This document shows positions 21,161 to 30,570 of a stretch of 64,000 nt of DNA, piece by piece. The position numbers and the translations under genes were made by a program. This stretch comes from Allomyces macrogynus ATCC 38327 (lineage: Eukaryota > Blastocladiomycota > Blastocladiomycetes > Blastocladiales > Blastocladiaceae). The notes below the pieces were generated by a model. The model did no database searches and was not told where the DNA came from. It was given only the letters and a program-made list of their open reading frames with translations. Location: NCBI GenBank assembly GCA_000151295.1, contig GG745352.1, positions 788,658-852,657 on the forward strand, read 5' to 3'. Every line of letters starts with the position of its first letter. Position 1 is the stretch's first letter.

Positions 21161-21741
21161 ATTCCTTGGCCTTTGACGCGCTACGTGCAGGGTGCCGGAG
21201 CACGAATACGAGCGAGCATCGTTTCTTGCACTGCCGGATCGATTTGTCGAAAAGCGATCACAAGAAGATGTTATGACCTCACAGGTCCGCTTCACTCAGT
21301 CCGTGACCTGAAAGATTGACGAAAGTCTCCCTTTCGTCAAACCAAGCTTTCTTTCACAAAGCACCACAGCCCAATCTGCTTGCTTTGTTGGGCTCTTTGC
21401 CGACATCCCCCATGTGGCCCACGTTCAGATTTCAGAGTGAAATGCGCTGATGATGGTCGAGAATCTGCTGCCCCCTAGGGTTGGTGTGCTGATTGGAACA
21501 GTTCGCCCATGTTCACGGTCGCAATCAACAGCAATTCATTGCGGGCCTCACAGAGAAGACCACGGCAAACACTTTGTAGCGCAATCCTCGACACAGACCT
21601 TACACGACGACGCGCTCAATCACGCACGCCGACGCACCGCCACCACCGTTGCAAATCCCGGCGCACCCAATCTACCGCAGGGCAAGCGTCGCATCAGTTA
21701 GTCATACCATCCACTCAACCCCCCCCCCCCCCCGCCCCCAT
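21161..21741. other. Intergenic region between the LRR array and the thiolase gene
   Basis: No gene supported. It includes a run of 15 C residues at 21719-21733 just beyond the stop codon of the acetyl-CoA acetyltransferase gene, probably in its 3' UTR. Confidence 0.5.
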
Positions 21742-23065
21742 CTAAACCTTCGCACGTACCTTGGCCTGATGATGGTTCAGGACCGACGTCAACGTCGTGA
21801 TAATCCGCGCGCCCGAGCACCCGAGCGGGTGCCCCATGGCAACGGCGCCACCAAACACGTTCACCTGATCGGCCTTGATCCCCAAAATCTTACTGTTCGC
21901 GAGCGCGACGCACGAGAAGGCCTCGTTGAGCTCGAAGAAATCCACGTCCGACACCTTGAGCCCGGCCTTGGTCAGGGCCTTGGGCACAGCGACCGCGGGC
22001 GTTGTCGTGAACTTAATCGGCTCCTGCTCGGCATCGGCCGACGCGAGCAGCTTGAAGACGGCCGTGCCCTTGGCTACCTTACCCTCCTTGACCAGCTGCG
22101 CGAGCTTGGCGCCCGACACGAGCACGATCGCCGAGGCGCCGTCCGAGAGCGGCGATGAGTTCGCGGCCGTCACGGACCCCTGCGGGTCAAACGAGGGCCG
22201 CAAAGCGCGCAGCTTGTCCGGGTTCAAGTTGGCCACCTCGTCGTCGGCCGTGACCACCTTTGGCGGCTTCCCACGGCCCTGCGCGACTTCCACTGGCACA
22301 ATCTCGGCACTGAACCGGCCGGCCTTGGTCGCCTCCTGCGCGCGCGTGTAGGACGCAATCGCGTGGTCGTCTTGGTCGGCGCGGGTCAGCGCATAGTCCT
22401 TGACGGTGGCCTCGGCAGCAATGCCCATCGAGTACTTGCCAAACGCGTCGGTCAGACCGTCCACGACGAGCGCGTCGAGCAGTTCCGTGTGGCCGTACTT
22501 GACGCCGAACCGCGCCTTCGGGAACAGATGCGGCGCCGAGGACATGGATTCGGTGCCGCCGGCCACAGCGACGTGCGTGTCGCCGAGACGGATCGCCTGC
22601 GCGGCGAGGGCGACGGCTACATACCGAATCGCAATTTCGTCAGCTCCATTCCACAATAGCAGTCAGCAAGTGTCAGCGTCAGCGCAAAGCGTACCCTTCA
22701 TCCCGGACGCGCACACCTTGTTGACCGACGTGGCCGGCACAGTGTTCGGGATCCCGGAGTGCACGGCGACTTGGCGCGCCGGGTTCTGGCCGTTGCCGGC
22801 ACTGACGACATTGCCAAAGTAGACTTCCTCGACGTCGGCGGCAGCCACGGGCGCCTTGGCGAGCGCGCCCTGCACGGCAATCTTGCCGAGGTCAATGGCG
22901 TTCAGCGAGGCCAGCGACCCGTTGTACCCGCCAATGGGCGTGCGCACGGCGGCGACAATGTAGACATCTGGAGTGCGGGATTGGCGTGATCAGCGCCGGG
23001 AAGTGCACGTGCGGATCATGGCGGTGGCGGTGGGCGTGCTGCTTACCGCGATCAGCAAAGGACAT
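21742..23065 (-). CDS. ERG10: Acetyl-CoA C-acetyltransferase (thiolase II)
   Basis: Condenses two acetyl-CoA to acetoacetyl-CoA, the first step of the mevalonate/sterol pathway. Three exons on the minus strand: 23065..23047, 22967..22695 and 22616..21742, with introns of 79 bp (gtaagc...ctccag) and 78 bp (gtacgc...atgtag). The spliced protein is 388 aa and starts MSFADRDVYIVAAVRTPIGG. Motifs: the acyl-accepting Cys92 in NKVCASGMK, GGTESMS, the SPLSDGASA block and the C-terminal GHPLGCSGARI with catalytic His and Cys. There is no mitochondrial leader and the C-terminus (VRAKV) is not a peroxisomal signal, so a cytosolic enzyme is likely. The first exon is only 19 nt, supported by the exact splice into DVYIVAAVRTP. 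Confidence 0.95.
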
Positions 23066-23843
23066 GGTGCTGGTTGGTTGAGGATCAAGAGCGTGAGGTC
23101 GGTCGGGGAGTTGCAGCAAATGGCGAGCGCAAGCAGGTTGAAGTTGCGAGCCTCGGGGAGAAGTAGGATTGCTGGTGGTCGCGGTCGCGGTCGTGGTGGT
23201 GGTGGAGTCCAGTTCGGTTCGGCCGCGTGTTGGGGCAGTGCTTGCAAATCGCGAGAGGAAGAGGCACGTCGGTCCTCCTCCGCTTTGACCGCCATTTATC
23301 CTCTCCGTCGACCCGTCTCGTCGCCGTCATCGTCTAAGGCGTGGAGCATATGCGCGACTCCCCGCAATTGGATCAAGAAAGCGACGTCCCCGCGCACGAC
23401 GCCAAGCCGGCGCTGGAAAACTCTGCAGGCGTCGCCGTCCGTCCTTCCAACGGCGAGACTCGAACACCTGGGCGAGACGCGTCGCGCGGGCGGCATGATG
23501 ATGGCGTCTTTGGGCGCCCCTGGGAACCGTGGAGGAGCATGCCGCAGCGGGGCGGAGGATGGTCGGCGATTGGTTGAAAAAAAAAAAGGCGACATGCGCG
23601 CATTTTCGGAAGAGAGGGCGGCTGTGCTTGTCGTGGTGGAAATGCAAGCACGCCAATCGGCTCGCCGACAACCCGCCAACGACCCGCCAATAACCACGCT
23701 TTTCCGACTCGAGGGGACGAGCGGGTGCCGCCACGATAATAACCAAATTATTGGACGGGAGAGGGACGCGCAAGGAGACGCGCATGGAAGACGACAACCA
23801 CACGAGCAAGCACCAAAATCGACATCAAAACTCGTGTTCATCC
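23066..23843. other. Intergenic region between the thiolase and HEATR6-like genes
   Basis: Contains the promoter side of the thiolase gene and the 3' flank of the HEATR6-like gene, both minus strand. Open frames here are compositional; I see no supported gene. Confidence 0.45.
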
Positions 23844-26738
23844 TCACGGCTCATCGCGATCCGCGCCGTCGACTCGCACGCTCAGCGCTCGGACGCCCAC
23901 CTCCACCTCATCCTCCCTTGCTCGCAACTCCCGCCACCGCGCGCGCAACTCGCGCACCTTCTCCACCTCCTCCTCCCCCTTGTCCTCGACCACCGTCAAC
24001 ACCCGCTCCGCGGCCTCCGTCGCCGCCACCACCAACTCGCGCTGGTACTCGGCCATTGCACCCACATACCCGCCGCTACCTTCCCTCTCCACCACCTCGA
24101 GCAACTCCGACACCACCTCCTCGGCGACCCCCACATCCACCCTCGACCCCACGGCCCCCAACGCGACCGCCGCATGAATCCGCACCTTGAAATTCTTCCC
24201 TCCCCGCATCGCCTTCCGCAAACTTGCCACCAGTCGATCCGCGTTTTCAAACTGCGACTTGGCCTCGAGCACACACTTGGCCGCGCGGCACGCATTCCAC
24301 CTGACTTTCACGGGCCCGGCTGCGATCGCCTTACTCAGCGCAGCCATGACTTGCGACTCGAGCGACGAAGTGGGCCGGCGCTGGTCGAGCGAGAGCAACC
24401 GCGCGTAGAGGACGCCCAGGGCGCGGACGCCCGACGCGCGGCACTTGTCGTGGTCGGTGGAGGCGGCGAGGGCCGCGTGCGTCATGTCCGCCAAGAGTGG
24501 AGCGGGGAGCGGGAGTGTGGGGAGAGAGCCGAGATTCGCGAGTCCCCAGGCGGCGCGCACGCGGATGGGGAGCGAGGACGCGGTGGATGCGGCGAGGAGG
24601 GCGTTTGCCGCGTCGTGGAGGAATTGGTCGTCCTGGTGGAAATCCAAGATAGCGTTGGGTGTTGGCAAGGCGAATTGTAATGTCGGGCAAAAGAAGAGCG
24701 TACCTCTTGCCATGCCGGCACCACCACCATCGCCCCGACCGCACGACACGCCGCGGCCCGCACTTGCGCCTGCGTCTCCGAAGCCCCCGTTTCGTCCCCT
24801 TCGTCGGGCGCCGCCGCGTGCGCGAGCACCGTCGTCATCAGCAACACCTGCATCGGGCGCGGCATCCCGTCCAACACGGTCACCGGCACGGACGCGAGAC
24901 AGTGCCACCCGCTCGCGACCCATTCCCCCGGCGCCTCTCTCGTGACAAGTGGCAGAACCACCGTATTAAGCACCGTCTGCCACCAGTCGGCCTCCCGGTG
25001 GTTTTGTGCGGCCGCGGCCGCGACGAGGGCCTCGACGCAGACGAGGACGGGGGAAGTGACGGGTGGAGCGAGCGGAGAAGTTGTACGCGGTGGGACTGCG
25101 GGAAATGCGGGTTCAGCGGCCGTGAGGAGTGCAGTGAACACGGTCGTCCCTGCGGTCCAGGCCGCGTCGAGCTGCGTGGGCGAGAGGGATGGTGCGAGGT
25201 GCGCAACGAGCCGCCACGCGTCGGGTCCCGCGCCGGATTTGGGTGCCGTCGTGGTCGCGAGGATGCGGTCGATCACGTTGGCCGGAAGGGACGCCGTAGA
25301 CAGGTGCGGGAGCGTATCGGCAAGACTCGCGAGCGCGGTCGCAGCGACGAGCCGGTCCGGGCCCGCGGAGTGGTCGAGAAGCGCGGTCACGTACGCCACG
25401 AGGTCGGTGGGGCGGGTCGAGTAGTCGAAGGTCATGGCGACCGTGGAGAAAGTCTGTATCGCAACGACCACGTCAGAACGGCATTTCCACCCCGGTCAGA
25501 AAACCATGTAAATGTACCTTGATGAGCTGCACCAACTCGGCACTCGGCATCGGCTGATGCTTCACGCACGCCAAGCACGCTGCGTGCACCTGCGCCGCCC
25601 ACATGGCCACCTTTTGTGACAAACTCGTAAAACTCGCGCCCGTCGGCGCTGTCGGCACCGGATGCCCCGCGACGCTCCGCATTCCGAGAAACGGTTTCGC
25701 GCCGTCCACCATTGCGGCCAAGGCGACCGCGGCGAGCGTACGCACGCGCGGCAGAGCATCGTTCTTCATGACGGCCAGCAACGAACTCGCATCAACCCCA
25801 AGAAACTTGTCCCAGTGCGGGAACAAGTGCCGCCCAGCCGCGTGCGCCACGGTCGCGAGCAACGTCAGTGCATTCAGGCGGATCTTCCCCGCCGGTTCGC
25901 GCGCGGCGCCGTCCACATCGGACATGTCCGAATCCGACGGCGACGGGGAGGCGACCGACGCAGCCGACCGCCGGCGAGTCACGGCAGCATGGTGCAACGT
26001 CGGCGAATTGGCAACGGTGCGGAACGTGGACGCGGCGAGCCACGGGTTCGACTTGGCGCGGAATATACACCAGTGTAAGGCGTCGACGATGGTCGTGAGC
26101 GCGTCCGTGTCGATCGCGTCAACTGATTTGGCCGTGGGTGGGGACAGGTAGAGCGCGCCGCGCGCCTCGGCGAGGACCCAGTGCAGCGCGCGCAGTGTCG
26201 CAGAGACGAGGCGACGGTCTTCGGGGGACGCGGCGTGGTCGTTGATGCGCTGCACGGGCGCAACGACGTGCGCAACGACGACGGCGAGCGCCCTGCGGGA
26301 GAGAGAGTGGTCGAGCCGGTGGCCGACGCGCGCGAACAAGTGGCCGAGCGTGTGGATCGCGAGCCGAGGTACGTCGCGCGCGCCGTGTCGCGTGCAGGCG
26401 AGGAGGGACCTGCACAATGGCGCAGAGATATCGGCGAGCGGTTTGGGCGGTGCGTCGGGTAATGCTGCAGCGAGGGCCTTGAGGTCGTCGGCGAGTGTTG
26501 TTCCGGCCGCGCGCTCGGTCGCATCGATTTCCTCGAGCGTGGCATCGCGCTGGTCGAGATGGAACCACTGTCGGGTGGAGAGCGGAGCGGGTCAGGCACG
26601 GGTGCTGCTGGCGGGTTGTTGATTGCAATTTCATTGGTTGATGGCACTGACCCTGGCGAGAAAGGCGGATGGCGCGAGCGTGCCGGTCGGCGACGGCCCA
26701 CTCGCGCTTGGAGGGCTCGGAGCAGCGTCGGCGGGCAT
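23844..26738 (-). CDS. HEAT-repeat protein related to HEATR6 (DUF4042 family), 891 aa
   Basis: Four exons on the minus strand: 26738..26652, 26567..25518, 25453..24704 and 24632..23844. Introns are 84, 64 and 71 bp, all phase 0 with GT-AG ends. The start MPADAAPSPPSAS at 26738 is chosen because it splices cleanly into WFHLDQRDATLEE. The region around residues 190-330 (KIRLNALTLLATVAHAAG, LAAVALAAMVDGAKPFLG, SFTSLSQKVAMWAAQVHAA) has the pattern I associate with the DUF4042 part of HEATR6. The C-terminal third is HEAT repeats with KVRWNACRAAKCVLEA and KVRIHAAVALGAVGSR. The protein is shorter than the roughly 1,180-aa human HEATR6. HEAT repeats are binding scaffolds; the function of HEATR6 is poorly known. 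The family assignment is from memory of motifs. Confidence 0.8.
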
Positions 26739-27598
26739 GAGGAGTGCAGCAAGTCAAACGAGTGCTCGTTGGAGGGTCCTCGCGGGATCTGCGGTCGCGG
26801 ATCATGGTCGGCGCTGGCCAGAACGGAGGAGAGGGTGCACGCGACCCGCGATGCGTGCGGTGGGCGGGTCATGCGATGGCACCGTGGCCCTGCGATCGGC
26901 GTGACGTGCTTCACCGCTTGCGAGACGTGCGCATCCGATCCGTGCGAGACACGCGCGCCGCCCCAGCTGCGTTGCATCGGCGCCCCACCCCGTCGGTGCT
27001 CCGACCGCTCCCTTCGCCGACACCAGCTCGGAAACAGACTTCGATGGGCGCCACGTCACTCAGCCACGGGTCGGCCGCCGATGCCGCTCTTGGTGGACAA
27101 GGGTGCGGTCCGCTGACACGCCGGTGCAACCGTGGGCACGACGCACCGCTGACAATGCGCACGTTTGCACGCTCTCCTCTGTCCGCCACCACCACGACTC
27201 TCGACTCTTGCGCGGATCCCCGCTGCCAGCACTCCCCGCACTCGACTTGCAGTGCCAAGCTCGACGGCGACGCCCATCGCCCGCGCATCTCTCCGTCAGC
27301 GCGCCGCTCCCTCCTGCATCCATCAATTCCAAACCCCGCACGCACGCCACTGCACCTGCATCTGGTCCTGCACGCCGCCGCCGACTGCGCGCTCCCCAGC
27401 AATCTCCAATACCGCCGACGCCCGGTCGTGCGTGGCGTGTCCGCATACACGTTTGATTCCAGAGCAGCATCGACGGTCAGCTCTGTATCAAGGCCCATCA
27501 GCGCTACCCATTTCTCCCCACGTCCCCCGACCGGCCCCCTCCCGACTTTGCCCACGCTTGCTCTCCCTCACCGGCCCCCCGCTCAACCAACCGCAACA
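26739..27598. other. Divergent promoter region between HEATR6-like and TMEM164-like genes
   Basis: 860 bp between two start codons pointing apart. The sequence becomes C/T-rich toward 27598. A plus-strand frame is open from 26744 into the downstream gene, but its translation is low-complexity Arg/Pro/Ser/Ala sequence without homology, so it is treated as leader. Confidence 0.5.
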
Positions 27599-28795
27599 AT
27601 GGCCACCCAGATCGTGACGCTGCTCGACAATGTGCTCGTGACACCTGTCGCCGCGTTCATCCAGAGAACCTCGCCGCTCGTACACGCCGGTCATGTCGAA
27701 GAGTCCGACTACTGGGGCTATTGGTTCTTGTCGCCGCGGCAGCACGTGCTCGAGTTTGTCGGGCTCAATGCCATCTTTCTCTCGTCGCTGCCGTTTCTGC
27801 TTAACTCGGACCGTGGGCGCAAGGTCCAGGCGCAGTTGATAAAGTCGGCGTCAAGGCAAATGCACTTGGTCCAGTCGCGCATCGACGAGGCCTCGCTCGC
27901 CGTGCAGTCCAAGATTGACGAAGCGTCGCAGGCCGTGCAGACGCGGATCGACGAGGCCTCGCAGGCCGTGCAGTCGACGCTCGACGACATGCACACGAAA
28001 ATCGACGAGGCGCATCAGGCCGTACACGACGTGTCGCAGCGCGTCACCGAATCCGTGCACGAGGCCTCGCTGCGCGTCTCGGAAACTGCCAACGACCTCG
28101 TCAACGAACCTGTCTGCCCAACACCCCGACTCTCGTGGCCGTGGCGCGTGGTCGTCCCGCAGGCCATGCTCATCACGTCCTGGCTCATCACGTTCCACCA
28201 GAAGTACCACGAGGGCACGCTCTTCTTTATGCTGCAGCCGTGCCACATGTCGGCGGGCTTACTCGCGGCCTTGCTCGCAACGCCACGGTCCTGGCAGCCG
28301 CGACACCTGCTCTTCAATCTCTTCACGTGCGCGCAATGGGGCGCCGTCCTGGCCCTCGCGCAACCAGACCTGCGCACGCACAAAACGCCGCTGCACATTG
28401 CCAATTTCATTGCCGAGCACGTGCTGATTCTCGCGGTCCCGATCTGGCTTGCGCGGACGGGCGAGTATTCGGTCGTCACATCGCGCCGGCTCATGGTCGC
28501 ATTGCTCGCATTTGTCGCTGTCGCGCTCTACCATTCGGCGGGGCTCGCCGTGCTGGGTGTCTTCTCGGGCGTCAACTTGAATTACGTCCTTTCGCCGCCA
28601 CCGGGCCCACTCGCCATGTTTGGGAAATGGTATCGGCTCGCCATGTTTTTCGGCGCCATGGTGCTCACGATCGGGATGCGGTTCGTCTACATGGATGGGA
28701 TGCTCGCGGTTGCGACGTGGGCGGAACTCGCGGTCAAGTGGGTCGCAAGGACGGTGCGTGGTGAGAGGAGCGCGGAGAAGGTCAAGGGCGAGTAA
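27599..28795 (+). CDS. TMEM164-like membrane acyltransferase (398 aa)
   Basis: Start chosen at ATG 27599 (context caacaATGg), where recognisable protein begins. A first hydrophobic segment (about 51-69) is followed by a hydrophilic insert (about 92-145) of 11-residue repeats, SRIDEASLAVQ, SKIDEASQAVQ and TRIDEASQAVQ, likely an amphipathic helix. Five or six further membrane segments follow. The core matches TMEM164: FFMLQPCHMSAG with Cys215, HIANFIAEHVLILAVPIW with His274, and VNLNYVLSPPPGP. The Cys-to-His spacing (59) is close to the 58 I recall for the acyl-carrying Cys123 and His181 of human TMEM164, which transfers acyl chains to make ether phospholipids. An equivalent role here is inferred. 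A single exon. Confidence 0.82.
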   Translation: MATQIVTLLDNVLVTPVAAFIQRTSPLVHAGHVEESDYWGYWFLSPRQHVLEFVGLNAIFLSSLPFLLNSDRGRKVQAQLIKSASRQMHLVQSRIDEASLAVQSKIDEASQAVQTRIDEASQAVQSTLDDMHTKIDEAHQAVHDVSQRVTESVHEASLRVSETANDLVNEPVCPTPRLSWPWRVVVPQAMLITSWLITFHQKYHEGTLFFMLQPCHMSAGLLAALLATPRSWQPRHLLFNLFTCAQWGAVLALAQPDLRTHKTPLHIANFIAEHVLILAVPIWLARTGEYSVVTSRRLMVALLAFVAVALYHSAGLAVLGVFSGVNLNYVLSPPPGPLAMFGKWYRLAMFFGAMVLTIGMRFVYMDGMLAVATWAELAVKWVARTVRGERSAEKVKGE

Positions 28796-29329
28796 GGAAG
28801 GAAGGTGGGGATCGACGTTGAGTAGATTTGGCGTGTCGGGTTTGAGTGGGTCTTTGTGTATTTGTATTGATTTGATACTCTTCAGTCATTGGACGGCCAT
28901 CGGCGCTGGTGGCGGTGACCGGCGCGTCCGTTGGCGTTTCCCAATCCGCTCTGTACCTCATTCTTTGTGCCGTGTCGGCTTAACGCCGTCCACGATCTTA
29001 TCATCAATACACAAGATGAATGAGCCGAGAGCGTTGATGTGTTGACGGTCTGTTTGGGCCCGCCTGCTGTGTGGAGAAGTTAACGAAGAACTTATTCTGA
29101 CCACCGAGCTCGGTTGGGCTCAAGGTACGAAAGAGTCATCAGCATTCCTTCGCAAACGACTCGACGACCTGCTTGTTCCACTTGATCTGAAGCATAGTTC
29201 GCCTGCATGTCGTTTCGTTCAAAACACGTTTCATTTCACATGCCGATTGTACGCACGCATCACATTTGGGAAAATATATCAACGGAATCCAACGCAAAGA
29301 GGCTCAAAACCGCGCAAATCACCCAGGAA
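28796..29329. other. Intergenic region, 3' flank of the TMEM164-like gene
   Basis: T-rich sequence after the stop codon, then unremarkable DNA. No supported gene. Confidence 0.45.
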
Positions 29330-29798
29330 AAGCTCACGGTGCTCGACCCGGCTCAACGACACTCTTCACGCCCGTGTCCTGTGCGAGCATTTTCGCCAAC
29401 GGCACAAGCATCTCAGCCATTGACGCATCGCCCGTGAACTCGCGCATGTCGGCCAGCAAGTCCTCAAACGTGTCGTTATCATCAATCAACGTAAACTTTG
29501 TGCGCAGCGTTTCGGTCCATGGAGTGTCGGCCTAATTGTACGGCCGGTTCAAATGCACCAGCCGCCGCGGTCCATGCCATTTCTCAAGCAGCGCCACCGT
29601 CAACGCCTGGTGCACGTCTTGCTCAAAGCATGAGACTTCAATGACGCGCATCGAGGAGGGCAATCCGCGCACCCACACGGCGTGATCCAAACTTACCGAC
29701 GACGTGAACTTTTCGCGCCCAGCAAGTCCGAGGTATTGCAACTGCCGGGAGCGAGACCGGCGCTGTAAGAAGTCAGACAACAAACTTTCTCTCATCAC
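29330..29798 (-). pseudogene. F-box-like/LRR family C-terminal relic
   Basis: The minus strand reads SRQLQYLGLAGREKF, then DHAVWVRGLPSSMRVIEV and LHLNRPYN-like C-terminal sequence, ending at a TAG (29532-29534). This resembles the C-terminal end of family member 4 (GWLAHLPRTVECLDLRSL). After the TAG the same frame stays open for about 65 more codons of ordinary-looking protein (TPWTETLRTKFTLIDD, then DLLADMREFTGDASMAEM). The TAG may therefore be a nonsense change in a once longer protein. No F-box-like part is found upstream. Confidence 0.6.
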
Positions 29799-30570
29799 CC
29801 TGTTCTGCTCTCTTTTTGGCCCATGGTGACCCTGCTGGTCCTTCTTCTTCCCGCGGTTTCTCTGCGCCCTTGAGGCCAGCCGAACCTGCTCCTTTCAACA
29901 AGGAGGGTACTTTACATGCGTGCGAGCGAATTTCGTTGCCACGAACTGCACACCGACTCAAGGTTGTGCTGGTAGGTTCGCAATCTGTCGTCACAAACGT
30001 TTGATCATGCTCGACGACCATTCATGTGGGCATGCTTCACTTCGACTTTTGTTGCGTTTAATGGCGAGATGCTGGTTTGTGATTGCGAGTGCTTGGCAAC
30101 AAATTGTCGCTGGACGCAACCTTGACAGCACGTCGACCCGTGGAATGCGTTGCTGCCCCCATAAGTGTTGCGTCTTCCGCATTTCCTTGTGACCACGTCC
30201 AGTCCAAGTGTCAATGCCCTCATTCATCCAAGCCAACGCTTCCCACAGTTCCGCAAGTTCCGCAGGCTGGACGAAGTTCGCTTTCGACAGCCTGAGAGGG
30301 GACAGCACGGAATAAGAAAGTAAAACGCAGCCGTGTATTCATATTTTCTTGCATGGACCGTTCTCAGGGGAGGCAACGACGGACAAAAAGACCTCTCACC
30401 GGTGTAAAAAAGGAAGAAACGGAAAAGAGAGACACGATGGAACAGAGCCGGGGCAGCAAGGGCCCCATCGTCAGCACACAATGGTGGGGATAGGCGAAGT
30501 CGGGAACCGCAACAGCAAACCAAACGAAAGCAAACCAAGCCAAGCCAGGAAGAGAGAGACACACAGCCAA
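29799..30570. other. Intergenic region, 3' flank of the glycogenin-like gene
   Basis: No supported gene. The part nearest 30570 is the likely 3' UTR of the minus-strand glycosyltransferase. Confidence 0.4.

Noticed and set aside
26744..27598. Upstream extension of the TMEM164-like frame (285 extra codons)
   Set aside because: The translation is Arg/Pro/Ser/Ala-rich without conserved blocks. Recognisable protein begins at the ATG at 27599, and the region is a divergent promoter.
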